From Bacteroidota bacterium (GTDB lineage Bacteria; Bacteroidota; Ignavibacteria; Kapaibacteriales; UBA2268): DNA of 64,000 nucleotides. The notes beneath the pieces are model-generated. The model was not told the origin of the DNA, did no database searches, and saw nothing but the letters and a program-made list of their open reading frames with translations. A program made the translations under genes and the position numbers. The stretch spans positions 47,356 to 111,355 of the forward strand of contig JARKQC010000006.1 in the NCBI GenBank assembly GCA_029974985.1. The letters run 5' to 3'. Positions 26,018-36,368 of the stretch are shown one piece after another (the first letter of the stretch is position 1; each line of letters starts with the position of its first letter).

Positions 26018-27253
26018 TTATTCGCTTCGAATAGCTTCGATAACTTTTGTATTCATAGCTCGATATGCGGGATAAATCGTAGCAATCGTAGTTAAAAATA
26101 GTGAGAAAATTGCAATAATTATCACATCTTGAGTAAAAACTTCAACAGGTATTGAATCAATAATAAATTTTGCGCTATCAATTTTGAACCATTTATAATT
26201 TATTTGTCCCCAGCATAGAAATAATCCTAATAATGTACCAATTACAGTGCTAAACGCTCCGATTATAAAGCCTTCCCAAATAAATATATTTCTAATTATT
26301 TTATTATCAGCGCCCATAGATTTTAAAATTCCAATATCTTGTCTTTTTTCGACAACGGTCATTGATAGAGATATTAATACATTAAAAACAGCTAAAATAA
26401 TTATAATACTCAATACTGAAAAAGTTGCAAATCGCTCAAATTTCATAATGTTGAATAAATCGGGATTTAAATCCTGCCACGTAAGAACTCTAATAGCGTC
26501 ATTATTTATGATTTTTTTGATTTGTTTTTGAATTGTTTCGAGTTTAGAAATATCATTTAGCTTTATATCAATAGATGAGTAATTTCCTATCTTTGGATTC
26601 AGCAGCCTTTTGCCTAATTCATCAGATGAAAATCCATACATAATATCATAATCTTTGATATTAGAATTGAATATTCCTGCTACATAAGCTTTAATTTCCT
26701 TTTGTCTTTGAAAGCTAACCAAGGTTTGTTCAATAATTTTTGGTGAAACAAGTTTAAGTGTGTCACCGGGCAATACTCTTAAACGGTCAGCAAGTGCATT
26801 CCCGATAACAATCGAAGGATAAGAATCAGGGGTTTCTAAATAAAATTTTCCAAAAATTGTTGTTTTACGAACTCCATCAAGAAATTCACTATCATTTTTA
26901 GGAACACTAACAAGAGAAAATACTTGCAATTCAGTATCATTTATTCCAACTATTCGCCCTTGAATAGTTGTTGTAAGAATTTTAATTTCAGAAATATCTT
27001 TAATTTTATTAATTAAAGTATCACTAATATTTATCCAAACACCCTTTTCTGAAACAATACGAATATGAGGATCGAAACCAATAAATTGAGTTTTTGTTAA
27101 AGATTGAAATCCATTAAATATTGATAGAACCGAAATAAGCGAAGCGACGCCAACTGTTATACCAATAAGAGATAATATTGTAATTACTGAAATAAATTGA
27201 AAATTTCGTTTAGTAATAATATATCTTAATGCAATAAATTGCTCAATTTTCAT
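26018..27253 (-). CDS. LolC/LolE-type lipoprotein-releasing ABC transporter permease
   Basis: 411 residues. The N-terminal 'FIALRYIITKRNFQFISVI' segment and first membrane helix, a large periplasmic domain (~45-270), and three C-terminal helices ('VLSIIIILAVFNVLISLSM', 'KSMGADNKIIRNIFIWEGF') are the FtsX/LolCE layout. With an ATPase (LolD, not in the window) it pulls lipoproteins out of the inner membrane for the outer membrane. Its start is 8 bp after the ppk stop, so it shares the TPR-ppk-lol transcript. Confidence 0.88.
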   Translation of the reverse strand: MKIEQFIALRYIITKRNFQFISVITILSLIGITVGVASLISVLSIFNGFQSLTKTQFIGFDPHIRIVSEKGVWINISDTLINKIKDISEIKILTTTIQGRIVGINDTELQVFSLVSVPKNDSEFLDGVRKTTIFGKFYLETPDSYPSIVIGNALADRLRVLPGDTLKLVSPKIIEQTLVSFQRQKEIKAYVAGIFNSNIKDYDIMYGFSSDELGKRLLNPKIGNYSSIDIKLNDISKLETIQKQIKKIINNDAIRVLTWQDLNPDLFNIMKFERFATFSVLSIIIILAVFNVLISLSMTVVEKRQDIGILKSMGADNKIIRNIFIWEGFIIGAFSTVIGTLLGLFLCWGQINYKWFKIDSAKFIIDSIPVEVFTQDVIIIAIFSLFLTTIATIYPAYRAMNTKVIEAIRSE

Positions 27254-27261
27254 TTTTTATT

Positions 27262-29424
27262 TTAAAAAAGTATATAATTTTGTATTTCTTCGAGAAAATA
27301 TTCTTGTGCAGAAACTTTTTCCTCTTCATTCATTGGACTTAATTTTTCGTATTGCCCATTATTAAGCAATCGCCAAGATTTCGAATTATCTTCCCAATAT
27401 ATATTTAATATTTTCAATAATTGTTTCTTTAAATTTTCATCAATTATTGGGAACATTATTTCTACTCTTCTATTTAGATTTCTACTCATCCAATCAGCAC
27501 TTGCAAGATAATATTCCTCGTTTCCACCATTTTTAAAATAGAATATTCTACTATGCTCCAAGAATCTTCCTATAATGCTACGTACCTCAATATTCTCACT
27601 AATTCCTTTTATATTAGGTTTTAAGCAACATATACCTCTTACAAGTAATTTAATTTTAACCCCTTTTTGCGAGGCTTTATAAAGTGCGGGAATAATATCT
27701 TTATGAGCAATAGCATTCATTTTAGCAAAGATCATTCCGGGATTTTCTGGGGTATGAAGTTCGATTTCACGTTCTATTAATCTAAGTAACCTTAATCTTA
27801 AATCATTAGGTGCAACAATAAGATAATTCCAATTTTTATGATAGGAATAGGAAGTCAAATAATTAAACAAATACGTGGCGTCTTCGCCAAATTTATTATT
27901 TGCAGTAAAAAATCCTACGTCAGTATATAATCTTGAAGTAATTTGATTATAATTTCCTGTAGATAAGTGAACGTAAGTTTTTAATTTACCTGCTTCCTTT
28001 CTGACTATCATACAAATTTTGCAATGTGTTTTTAGCCCTGGAACACCATAAACCACGTGTGCACCAGCTTGCTCTAATGCTCTAGCCCAGATAATATTTT
28101 TTTCCTCGTCAAATCTTGCTTTAAGCTCTACAAAAGCAGTTACATATTTTCCATTTTCTGCGGCTTTTTTCAATGCTTCTACTACAGCAGAATTGCTACC
28201 GGTACGATATAAAGTGATTTTTATAGCTAACACATCAGGGTCGCAAGATGATTTTTCAATAAATTTTAGTGTAGTACTTGTAAAAGAATCATAAGGATGA
28301 TGAACAAGTATATCGTTTTTTTTAATATATTCAAAAAATGATGTTGTATCGTCCGAAAATTCCGATAATTTTTTTGATATAAAAGGTAGGTCTTTTAGAT
28401 TTCTTTTATCTATTTTCATTAATTCCATAAAATCACTTAAATTTAGCGGACGATTATGGATATACACATCATTAGGTTCGAGTTCAAGCGATTTCATCAA
28501 TAAAGTTACTAAGTATTCGGGCATCTTGGCAGTAGCTTCAAGACGCACAGGCGCTTTACCCCAATTTCTTTGGCGGACTTGTTCTGCAATTTCGGACAGT
28601 AAATCGTCAGCCTCATCTTCTGCAATTTCAAAATCAGCGTCGCGAGTAATTCTAAATGTATTCGCGGCTTCTACAATAAAACCGGGAAAAATAATTTCTG
28701 CTAAAGAAATTATAACTTGTTCTATTAATACAAATCTAAAATTATTTTTTTGAGAAAGAGGCAAAAATCTTGGTAATATCAAAGGTAATTGAATAAATGC
28801 AATATTTTTTTCATCATTTCCATTTTCCTTACTTTTAAGTGCAAAAGCAATATTCAAACTTCGATTTATTAAACGAGGAAATGGATTTGCTGGTCCCAGA
28901 CTTAAAGGTGTCAATAACGGTAATATTTGTGTTAAAAAGTAATTTTTTATCTCTAATTTTTCATCTCTTGATAGATTAACATATTGTTCGATAATAATAC
29001 CATTTTTTGCTAATTCTGGTAAAATCTCTTGTGTAACTATTTCTTCCTGTTTTTTATATATTGGCAATAATTGCCTACGTATTTCAATAAGTTGGTCATG
29101 AGGAGTCATCCCGTCATAAGATAACTCAACAACATCGCTCGATACTTGGCTTTTAAGACCCGCAACTCTTATCATAAAAAATTCATCAAGATTTGAGCTT
29201 AAAATAGCACAAAATTTTAGCCGTTCCATAGCTGGTAATTGAGTATTTTCAGCTTCTGCTAATACTCTTTTCTGAAATTCTATCAAACTTAATTCACGAT
29301 TAAAATAATATTCATTAGAAGAAAGAGATAATTTTTCCTTTTTCTTCTTAGAATTGTGAAAAACTGGATTTGATGAAGTAACAGCAACATTTATTTCATT
29401 TTTAAATTCATTCGGCTCTAACAT
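27262..29424 (-). CDS. ppk1: Polyphosphate kinase 1
   Basis: 720 residues. Domain order is as in E. coli PPK: N-terminal helices ('YYFNRELSLIEFQKRVLAEA'), head domain, and two phospholipase D-like domains. The phosphohistidine region reads 'KTYVHLSTGNYNQITSRLYT', and 'ALKKAAENGKYVTAFVELKA' and 'ADWMSRNLNRRVEIMFPI' are conserved. It makes polyphosphate reversibly from ATP. Middle gene of an operon between a TPR protein and a Lol permease. Confidence 0.95.
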   Translation of the reverse strand: MLEPNEFKNEINVAVTSSNPVFHNSKKKKEKLSLSSNEYYFNRELSLIEFQKRVLAEAENTQLPAMERLKFCAILSSNLDEFFMIRVAGLKSQVSSDVVELSYDGMTPHDQLIEIRRQLLPIYKKQEEIVTQEILPELAKNGIIIEQYVNLSRDEKLEIKNYFLTQILPLLTPLSLGPANPFPRLINRSLNIAFALKSKENGNDEKNIAFIQLPLILPRFLPLSQKNNFRFVLIEQVIISLAEIIFPGFIVEAANTFRITRDADFEIAEDEADDLLSEIAEQVRQRNWGKAPVRLEATAKMPEYLVTLLMKSLELEPNDVYIHNRPLNLSDFMELMKIDKRNLKDLPFISKKLSEFSDDTTSFFEYIKKNDILVHHPYDSFTSTTLKFIEKSSCDPDVLAIKITLYRTGSNSAVVEALKKAAENGKYVTAFVELKARFDEEKNIIWARALEQAGAHVVYGVPGLKTHCKICMIVRKEAGKLKTYVHLSTGNYNQITSRLYTDVGFFTANNKFGEDATYLFNYLTSYSYHKNWNYLIVAPNDLRLRLLRLIEREIELHTPENPGMIFAKMNAIAHKDIIPALYKASQKGVKIKLLVRGICCLKPNIKGISENIEVRSIIGRFLEHSRIFYFKNGGNEEYYLASADWMSRNLNRRVEIMFPIIDENLKKQLLKILNIYWEDNSKSWRLLNNGQYEKLSPMNEEEKVSAQEYFLEEIQNYILF

Positions 29425-29454
29425 AAAATTCCAAATTAAAAAAAGAGAGAAAAA

Positions 29455-30468
29455 TTATTTTAATTCGCCCCTTATTGTTAATACATAATTTACTAATTTA
29501 TTAATTTGCTCTTCAGATAATTTCTGAGCTTCATCGGGAAATTGTGGTAAAATTATTTCATAATAAATAAATTCATTAATTAGCATTTTTTCAAAAGCAA
29601 ATTTCAAAGTCGCTCCCTCGATAATAGTCGAATACCAAGGCACTTTTTGTAATGCAATGGAGTGCATAAGAATTGTTTCTTGTAATCTATTCAAATTATA
29701 AGGGCTTTCGGAGATAGTTTTTGTTTTTAGATAATCTTTATCATAACTCCATAGAGCATCGGCATAAGCATAAAATTGATATTGCTCTTTTGTATAAATC
29801 ATTACTTCTTTGCTACTTGCATCGTATTTTACTTGCGGAGTAAATGCCCAATTATCAGTTCTTAAACCTTTTTTAGTAAATAATTCAACACGCAAATCAT
29901 TGATTTCTTTATCGTTACGATTCAAAATATGAGCTGATGTAATATATCTTATCGCAACATCTATCAGATCCATATCTGCATATAATTTTGCAAGTAATTT
30001 ATGAGCTTCGTAATCAATATAATTTTGTGATATAGCACTTCTTAATAAATCAATAGCATCATCAGAATTATTGAGTTTGATCATACATTTAGCTTGTTTT
30101 GTTTGCGCAGCTGCATAATCTGGAAATTTATCATAAAGTTTTTTATAATAGTTGAGTGCTTCTTTATAATTATTAGATTCAAATTCTGCTTCTGCTTTTT
30201 TAAATAATTCATCTCTAAAAATTGCCTCGTCATATTCAAGAACGATTATTTCTTTGCCATCAATTAAGCGATAAAAATTATTTTCAACCAAATTTTTACT
30301 TTGGTCTTTTGGTAAAATTGTATCTTTTAACTCTTCCATTCCATACATTATTGGAGATTTTTCGATGTATTGTAAGATTACATTTGGATTATTAACAACA
30401 TTTTGTGAATTGCTAATAGAAAAAGCAGTACAAAATGCCATAAACACATAAAATATATAGACTTTCAT
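29455..30468 (-). CDS. Exported TPR-repeat protein
   Basis: 337 residues. A signal peptide ends near 'AFSISNSQ'. Residues ~80-205 hold TPR helices ('AEAEFESNNYKEALNYYKKL', 'QTKQAKCMIKLNNSDDAIDL', 'HKLLAKLYADMDLIDVAIRY'). The C-terminal ~130 residues are unrecognised. TPRs mediate protein contacts, so a periplasmic scaffold role is plausible but not shown. It is the first gene of the TPR-ppk-lol operon, with a good promoter match upstream. Confidence 0.75.
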   Translation of the reverse strand: MKVYIFYVFMAFCTAFSISNSQNVVNNPNVILQYIEKSPIMYGMEELKDTILPKDQSKNLVENNFYRLIDGKEIIVLEYDEAIFRDELFKKAEAEFESNNYKEALNYYKKLYDKFPDYAAAQTKQAKCMIKLNNSDDAIDLLRSAISQNYIDYEAHKLLAKLYADMDLIDVAIRYITSAHILNRNDKEINDLRVELFTKKGLRTDNWAFTPQVKYDASSKEVMIYTKEQYQFYAYADALWSYDKDYLKTKTISESPYNLNRLQETILMHSIALQKVPWYSTIIEGATLKFAFEKMLINEFIYYEIILPQFPDEAQKLSEEQINKLVNYVLTIRGELK

Positions 30469-30509
30469 TTTAAAATAACTTTTAATTAAGTAAACAAATA
30501 TTTAGTTAT

Positions 30510-30540
30510 CAAAATTATCAAAATTATAAGATTTTTACAA
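30510..30540 (-). promoter_or_regulatory. Bacteroidota-type promoter for TPR-ppk-lol operon
   Basis: On the minus strand, TTG (30540-30538), 20 bases, then TAATTTTG (30517-30510). A second TAATTTTG lies at 30526-30519. The start codon at 30468 is ~40 bases downstream. Confidence 0.5.
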
Positions 30541-30923
30541 GTTATTTTTTAAATTTGCTTAATAAATTTGCTATTATTTAAGATTTTTTTTTGCTATTAT
30601 CCGATAAATAAATAAATTAAGGAAAAATTCTATTATTCACATTGTTACAATATAGAGTTGTAGATTTGAAAAATAAACACTTATGCTTATACATTACATT
30701 GAAAAACCACAATTAGTTGTTAGTTGATAGTTGTCAGGGATAATGATTTGTGTCTATACCAAAAATTGTCAAATTTCTCTAAATTTTAGTAAGCCAAAGT
30801 GAGTACAAAATATCATTATGAGTAAAATCTAATGATAGAAAATTAATTAAATTTTTATTTTTTACTCAAACAAGATACTTAAACAAGTGAAAAATAATTT
30901 ATATTTTTCTCAATCTTTATTCT

Positions 30924-30931
30924 TACATTTG
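30924..30931 (+). promoter_or_regulatory. Probable -7 box of the tex promoter
   Basis: TACATTTG matches TAnnTTTG and lies 29 bases before the ATG at 30961. A TTG at the expected -33 position is missing, so this is a weaker call. Confidence 0.35.
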
Positions 30932-30960
30932 TAGTCTTGTTTAATAATCATTTCAAAAAT

Positions 30961-33186
30961 ATGCTCGATTTAATTTCATATATATCCAAAGAAATCAATA
31001 TAAATTCTAATCAAATTAATAGTGCCTTAAAATTACGCGATGAAGGCGGCACAGTTCCATTTATTGCAAGATATCGAAAAGAAATTACTGGAAATCTCGA
31101 CGAAATCCAGTTACGCAACATTTTCGATAGATTTGATTATCTTACTGAACTTGGCGAACGAAAGAGAACTATTCTTCAATCTATCGAAGAACAAGGAAAA
31201 TTAACTGATGAACTTCGTCTTCAAATTGAAAATTGTATGCAAAAAAACGAACTCGAAGATTTATATTTACCATATAAGCCAAAAAGACGTACACGCGCTA
31301 CGATTGCCCGCGAAAAAGGTCTCGAACCACTTGCAGAATTTATTAAAAATGCAAATAATCCAAATACTATTTCAATAAATCTATTAGAAGAAGCAAAAAA
31401 GTACTTATCCGAAGAATTGGGTATCAACTCAGAAAAAGATGCACTTGCGAGTGCATCGGATATCATAGCTGAAGAAGTTGCAGAAAATGCAGATTTACGA
31501 AATTGGACTCGTGAGTTCTTTCTTAATAAAGGAAAATTCAAATCTACAATTAAAGAAGAATTTCCCGAAGGAACTACTAAATACGAAATTTATAGAAATT
31601 TTGAAAAGTCCGTTTCTGAACTTTCTCCACACGCTATGCTGGCACTACGCAGAGCAGAAACCGAAGGCGTGATAAATCTCGACTTGACTTTTGACGATGA
31701 GGAGGTTTTATCATATCTAAATAGTAAAAATATCAATTCAAATATAAATGAATTAGTTGAATTTTTACAAAATGTAAATAAAGACGCTTTTGCAAGATTG
31801 ATGAAGCATTCTTTAATTGGTGAAATCCGCTTATTACGTAAAGAATTTTCTGATATCGAGTCCATTCGTGTATTTGAATCGAATTTAAGACAAATGCTAC
31901 TTGCCTCACCCGCGGGAATGAAACCCACGATGGGAGTTGACCCTGGATTTCGTACCGGTTGCAAGGTTGTTATACTCGATGGAACTGGAAAATTTATCGA
32001 ATACAAAGCAATTTTTCCGCATAATTCTCAAAATGAAAAATTACAAGCAACAAATTATGTACTAAATGCTATTTCTAAATATAATATTGAGTTAATCGCT
32101 ATCGGAAACGGCACCGCAAGCCGCGAAACTGATGAGTTTATCGCAACGGTTATCACACAATCAAAAATTAAACCTATTAAAGTTATAGTCAATGAATCAG
32201 GAGCTTCGATATATTCTGCAAGCGAGGTTGCCGCTAAAGAATTTCCAGATTTAGACCTAACTATTCGCGGAGCAATTTCTATCGGTAGAAGGCTGCAAGA
32301 CCCACTCGCAGAATTAGTAAAAATTGACCCTAAATCAATTGGAGTTGGGCAATATCAACACGATGTGGACCAAAAATTATTAAAGAAAAAATTAGCAGAA
32401 ACTGTTGAATCTTGTGTGAATTATGTTGGAGTGGACCTTAACACTGCTTCGATGGAACTTCTTACTTATGTTTCTGGATTAACACCCAAAATTGCTGAAA
32501 ATATAGTCTCGTGGCGCAACGAGAACGGTGCTTTTCAAAATCGTCAACAATTATTAAAAGTAAGCAAACTCGGTGCAAAAACTTTTGAGCAAGCCGCTGG
32601 ATTTCTTAGAATTAGAAATGGTAATAATCCATTAGACAACACAGCCGTTCACCCCGAAAGCTATTATATTGTTGAAAATATTGCAAAAGATTTATCAATT
32701 GAACTAAGCGATATTTCTAAAAATAGTGAAAAATTTAAAAATATTGATTTAAGAAAATATATTAGCGACACTATAGGAGAACCTACTTTAAAGGATATAA
32801 TTGCAGAACTTGAAAAGCCCGGTCGCGACCCACGCGAAGTATTTCAATATGCAACTTTTAAAGAAGGTATTAAAGAAATATCACATTTAAAACAAGGTAT
32901 GGAATTAGAAGGTGTCGTTACAAATATCACGAATTTTGGTTGTTTTGTAGATATTGGGGTTCATCAAGATGGTTTAGTTCACATATCTGAAATGTCTGAT
33001 ACTTTTGTTAAAGAGCCATATAAAATTGTGAAAGTTGGTCAAATTGTTAAAGTTAAGGTACTCGAAGTTAATGAAAAATTAAAACGTATTCAACTTTCGA
33101 TGAAATCGGGCAATACGAAAAAAAATATTCGTATGCAAGAGCCTCAATATTCACTTAATGATTTGCAAAATAAATTTACTAAATAA
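30961..33186 (+). CDS. tex: Tex-family RNA-binding transcription accessory protein
   Basis: 741 residues from the ATG at 30961, where family members begin ('NQINSALKLRDEGGTVPFIA', then 'RYRKE'); an upstream TTG at 30937 is less likely. In order: Tex N-terminal helices, a YqgF/RNase H-like fold ('TMGVDPGFRTGCKVVILD'), helix-hairpin-helix pairs ('NTASMELLTYVSGLTPKIAE'), and a C-terminal S1 RNA-binding domain ('GVVTNITNFGCFVDIGVHQD'). Tex binds RNA and acts in transcription and stress tolerance in several bacteria. Monocistronic, ended by a strong terminator. Confidence 0.95.
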   Translation: MLDLISYISKEININSNQINSALKLRDEGGTVPFIARYRKEITGNLDEIQLRNIFDRFDYLTELGERKRTILQSIEEQGKLTDELRLQIENCMQKNELEDLYLPYKPKRRTRATIAREKGLEPLAEFIKNANNPNTISINLLEEAKKYLSEELGINSEKDALASASDIIAEEVAENADLRNWTREFFLNKGKFKSTIKEEFPEGTTKYEIYRNFEKSVSELSPHAMLALRRAETEGVINLDLTFDDEEVLSYLNSKNINSNINELVEFLQNVNKDAFARLMKHSLIGEIRLLRKEFSDIESIRVFESNLRQMLLASPAGMKPTMGVDPGFRTGCKVVILDGTGKFIEYKAIFPHNSQNEKLQATNYVLNAISKYNIELIAIGNGTASRETDEFIATVITQSKIKPIKVIVNESGASIYSASEVAAKEFPDLDLTIRGAISIGRRLQDPLAELVKIDPKSIGVGQYQHDVDQKLLKKKLAETVESCVNYVGVDLNTASMELLTYVSGLTPKIAENIVSWRNENGAFQNRQQLLKVSKLGAKTFEQAAGFLRIRNGNNPLDNTAVHPESYYIVENIAKDLSIELSDISKNSEKFKNIDLRKYISDTIGEPTLKDIIAELEKPGRDPREVFQYATFKEGIKEISHLKQGMELEGVVTNITNFGCFVDIGVHQDGLVHISEMSDTFVKEPYKIVKVGQIVKVKVLEVNEKLKRIQLSMKSGNTKKNIRMQEPQYSLNDLQNKFTK

Positions 33187-33285
33187 GATTTTAAAGTAAT
33201 TTTATTTTCATCTGTTTATTCTTCTAAATTTGAGATTAGAAAGAATAATCTTATGAATTTGTGTTTTTATCTTTATATTTTGTAT

Positions 33286-33322
33286 AAAAGGGGCTGTTTT
33301 TTTTTACAAACAGCCTCTTTTT
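33286..33322. terminator. Bidirectional terminator between tex and cupin gene
   Basis: AAAAGGGGCTGTTT pairs with AAACAGCCTCTTTT (one G-T pair), with T-rich flanks on the plus strand and A-rich flanks for the opposite direction. Convergent genes end at 33186 and 33339. Confidence 0.85.
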
Positions 33323-33338
33323 GATTTTAGATAAAATT

Positions 33339-33716
33339 TTATTCCAATTCGCCAATTGGGTCAATAGTATCGCTTTCAACCATTAGCATAACGGTTTTTT
33401 GAAAAGCTCTTGTTTTATGCATTACACCTTTTGAAATAGTAGCTCCTTCGTTCGGATTTAATACGATTGTTTTATCTTCTAAGTCTATGAATAATTGACC
33501 GCTTAGTACAAAGAAAAACTCATCATCGTTATCGTGTTTATGCCAATGATATTCACCCTCGACAATCCCAATACGCACAACACTACCATTTACTTTTGTA
33601 AGAGTTTGATTAAACCATTTATCTTTGCATTCTCTTATAATTTCATTGACATCAATTAGTGTTTGATGATCGTATTTGATGTCCATTCGTTGCTTATAAT
33701 TAAATTCTTTTTTCAT
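33339..33716 (-). CDS. Small cupin-domain protein
   Basis: 125 residues. A single conserved cupin barrel with a metal-binding motif: 'EYHWHKHDNDDEFFFVLSG' (His and Glu ligands) and 'EGATISKGVMHKTRA' (second-motif His). Such proteins bind a metal and act as small isomerases, dioxygenases or sensors; the substrate cannot be told. It starts 9 bp downstream of the yfhO-like gene and is probably co-transcribed with it. Confidence 0.8.
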   Translation of the reverse strand: MKKEFNYKQRMDIKYDHQTLIDVNEIIRECKDKWFNQTLTKVNGSVVRIGIVEGEYHWHKHDNDDEFFFVLSGQLFIDLEDKTIVLNPNEGATISKGVMHKTRAFQKTVMLMVESDTIDPIGELE

Positions 33717-33725
33717 TATTTTTTA

Positions 33726-36242
33726 TTATTTATTAGATTTATTTTCTTTCCAATATAAAAATATTCCACCTACTAATAATAATGCAAGTAAAATATTGGC
33801 AATAATACTTAGATTTTTACCTAAATTAAATCCCGGTGTTTCGAGTTTTAATTCAATAGTATGCTCACCCTCTGGGACAATAAGCGATCTAAAAGCATAA
33901 TTTGTTTTAAGAATTTCGCTTGCTTTTCCGTCAATAGTAGCTTTCCACATTGGGAAATAAATTTCGCTTAAAAAAAGTAAATTTGTACCAGTAGCAACAA
34001 CTTTAATTTTAATTCTCTCATCTTTTCTTTCGATAAAATCAATTTTTGCACCATTAGTCGGTGGGTCAATCTTTGTATCAATAGCTTTTTCTAAATATGC
34101 CATATTCATAGGGTTAAAATTACCATCTTTCATATTTTTGAGTATTGTCAATGGCTCGGCAACGGTTATGCTATCAACAAAAAATGCTCTTGGCAAACTA
34201 TTGACATTTTCATATACATACCAGCCCGTTTTTTTAGAAGTAAATGCAGGATTGGGTCCCATTTCTTGAGGTGCTATAATATATTTTACATTTAGTAAAT
34301 TCCATAGAAATGGATTTGTGACTTGATTTGTCGAGCCTTGGTCTGCAACATCAAGCATATCTTGATATACTCTTAATTTTGCAGGATGGTATCCGCCAAC
34401 GTTTTCGAGTCTAAAATATGCGGGTAAATTTGGAGAGACATTTGCCATTACAAAGTCTGCAATTCTAAATGTACCTTTATCTTTATTTAAGAACTCAATG
34501 ACATCATTGCTCTGAAGTGATTCCTTTACAATATCATTCTTAGGAATTTCGAGTGGCCTCCAGCCAAGACGCCAAAGATCGAAGATAAGTAAAAATAATA
34601 CTATCGGAATATATGTATTCATAGAAATTTTATTTTTTACAAGCATCCAAGTAAGGATTCCGAAAGCAAATAAAATAAGAGCTATAATAATAAAATCTCC
34701 AGACATTACACCCCAAACAAAATCATATAAATCTGGAACTTGTTTAGAAACATTTTGAAAAGTTTGGTTAGCAGAATCACTCATTGAAGAAATATAAAAA
34801 TCTTTTCCCCCTGCCGCAAATAATAAAGCAATTAATAGAAATCCACCCGTAATAAATAAAAATATATTTTTAAAACTTTTTGGCAGAGTATTTTCTTTCC
34901 AATCCTTAATAATTGAGCCTAATCCATAGCCCGCAAGTATAGGAAAAGCAAATTGCATTATTGCAAGAGCCATACTCGGAGCGCGGAATTTATTAAACGA
35001 AGGCACATAATAGAAGAAAATATCATATATTATAGGTAAATTATTTCCAAATGAAAGGAAAAGTATAAATATTGATACTGCAAATAAGGACTGAATAAAT
35101 ACATCTTTTCTATATCGAATAAATCCATAAATAGCAAGGAAAAATACTATAATGCCCATATAAGGAGGCACATCTTCGAATACTTTTTGTCCCCAATAAG
35201 TTGGTAATAAAAATTCTTCACCTCGAGTAGCCGCACCAGAATATTTTAATTTACCAAAGCCGTAATAACTCGGTACGACAAACGATACTACTTCTTGGGG
35301 GCTAAACGACCACATCGTAGCATATTCATAAGAATTCCCACCGTGATTATCACTTTCTTTTCCTTTTGTAACTTCTATAGGAGCAGAGCCTCGAACAGAA
35401 TAAGGAGTATATTCTTGAACTGCTAAATATCTATCCGAAGAAAGTGAAAAAGCAACGCCGCTTGCTACTACTAAAATACCAATTACTTTTACAACAGCAA
35501 TTGGTTCGTTTTTGTTAATTAATCGGCTAATGAGTTCGAAAACAAGATAAATCCCGACAGCCACAGCACTATAAAACATCATTTGAATATGTGAGGATTC
35601 GAGTAATAAATGTAGTGCAACAATTAACAATGCAGCCCATATTAATTTAAATTTTTCGATTAATTTTTCGATAAATAGGAATATAAATGGTAAAATTGCC
35701 ATCGTAATAGGCTTTGTGTTATGGCCAATCATTACCCAATGGATAATTCCCGTCGAAAATACAGCGGCTAATGCTGTAAATAAAGCAATATACGAATCTT
35801 GCTTTTTTGCACGCATAAGCAAATACATTCCGATACCAAAAATTATATAAAACTGTATAACTCTAATCGAATCATTACTAAAAATTTCACCCATAATTTT
35901 TGTATAGCCGAAAAATATTTGAGCAGTAAAATCCCAAAATCTATCACCAGTAATAAGTAATGATGAATAAGATGGCATACCAGAGAATATATATCTTACC
36001 CATTGAGGAAATTCGCCCGAATCAGAGACATCTTTTAGATAATTTTTGAAACTTATTGAAGCAAAATTATCCGATGCCGCTATTTCATAAGAAGTTACAA
36101 TTCCACCAAAAAATATAAATACAGATAAAATGATAATTCCAATAAAAACATAATCGCGATATTTTTCGGGAATTAATGTAAAATCACTTTTACTAATATT
36201 AGCAAAGCGCGATGTTTCTTTGCTCGATTTTAATTTTGCCAT
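33726..36242 (-). CDS. YfhO-family polytopic membrane protein
   Basis: 838 residues with about a dozen hydrophobic helices over the first ~550 and a final helix ('LSIIANILLALLLVGGIFLY'). The last third holds a periplasmic beta-rich domain ('FLSEIYFPMWKATIDGKASE', 'LIVPEGEHTIELKLETPGFN'), typical of the YfhO family (GT-C-like fold). Members are linked to sugar or lipid transfer on cell-envelope polymers, for example lipoteichoic acid glycosylation in Firmicutes; the substrate in this group is unknown. Followed closely by the cupin gene. Confidence 0.8.
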   Translation of the reverse strand: MAKLKSSKETSRFANISKSDFTLIPEKYRDYVFIGIIILSVFIFFGGIVTSYEIAASDNFASISFKNYLKDVSDSGEFPQWVRYIFSGMPSYSSLLITGDRFWDFTAQIFFGYTKIMGEIFSNDSIRVIQFYIIFGIGMYLLMRAKKQDSYIALFTALAAVFSTGIIHWVMIGHNTKPITMAILPFIFLFIEKLIEKFKLIWAALLIVALHLLLESSHIQMMFYSAVAVGIYLVFELISRLINKNEPIAVVKVIGILVVASGVAFSLSSDRYLAVQEYTPYSVRGSAPIEVTKGKESDNHGGNSYEYATMWSFSPQEVVSFVVPSYYGFGKLKYSGAATRGEEFLLPTYWGQKVFEDVPPYMGIIVFFLAIYGFIRYRKDVFIQSLFAVSIFILFLSFGNNLPIIYDIFFYYVPSFNKFRAPSMALAIMQFAFPILAGYGLGSIIKDWKENTLPKSFKNIFLFITGGFLLIALLFAAGGKDFYISSMSDSANQTFQNVSKQVPDLYDFVWGVMSGDFIIIALILFAFGILTWMLVKNKISMNTYIPIVLFLLIFDLWRLGWRPLEIPKNDIVKESLQSNDVIEFLNKDKGTFRIADFVMANVSPNLPAYFRLENVGGYHPAKLRVYQDMLDVADQGSTNQVTNPFLWNLLNVKYIIAPQEMGPNPAFTSKKTGWYVYENVNSLPRAFFVDSITVAEPLTILKNMKDGNFNPMNMAYLEKAIDTKIDPPTNGAKIDFIERKDERIKIKVVATGTNLLFLSEIYFPMWKATIDGKASEILKTNYAFRSLIVPEGEHTIELKLETPGFNLGKNLSIIANILLALLLVGGIFLYWKENKSNK

Positions 36243-36368
36243 TTATTTTTCCATTTGAAATTTGTTTAAAACAAAGTTTAAATTTATAAAAAATTATTCT
36301 ACTAACAAACATTATATTAAAGAAATCAAAAATTATTTTTAAATTTTTCATATAAATAAATTTTTATT

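Larger units (their letters stand above)
30469..30960. other. Intergenic region between TPR gene and tex
   Basis: 492 bp. It holds the divergent promoter candidates at 30510-30540 and 30924-30931. The middle (30710-30745) contains low-complexity 'TTAGTTGATAGTTG' sequence of a type that recurs near 39415, 54265 and 61480. No ORF of note. Confidence 0.55.

Noticed and set aside
30937..30960. Upstream TTG start for tex
   Set aside because: Family members begin at the position of the ATG at 30961, and the extra residues match nothing.
31590..32006. A 138-codon minus-strand frame inside tex
   Set aside because: Tex is intact and well conserved on the plus strand here; the antisense frame is composition-driven.
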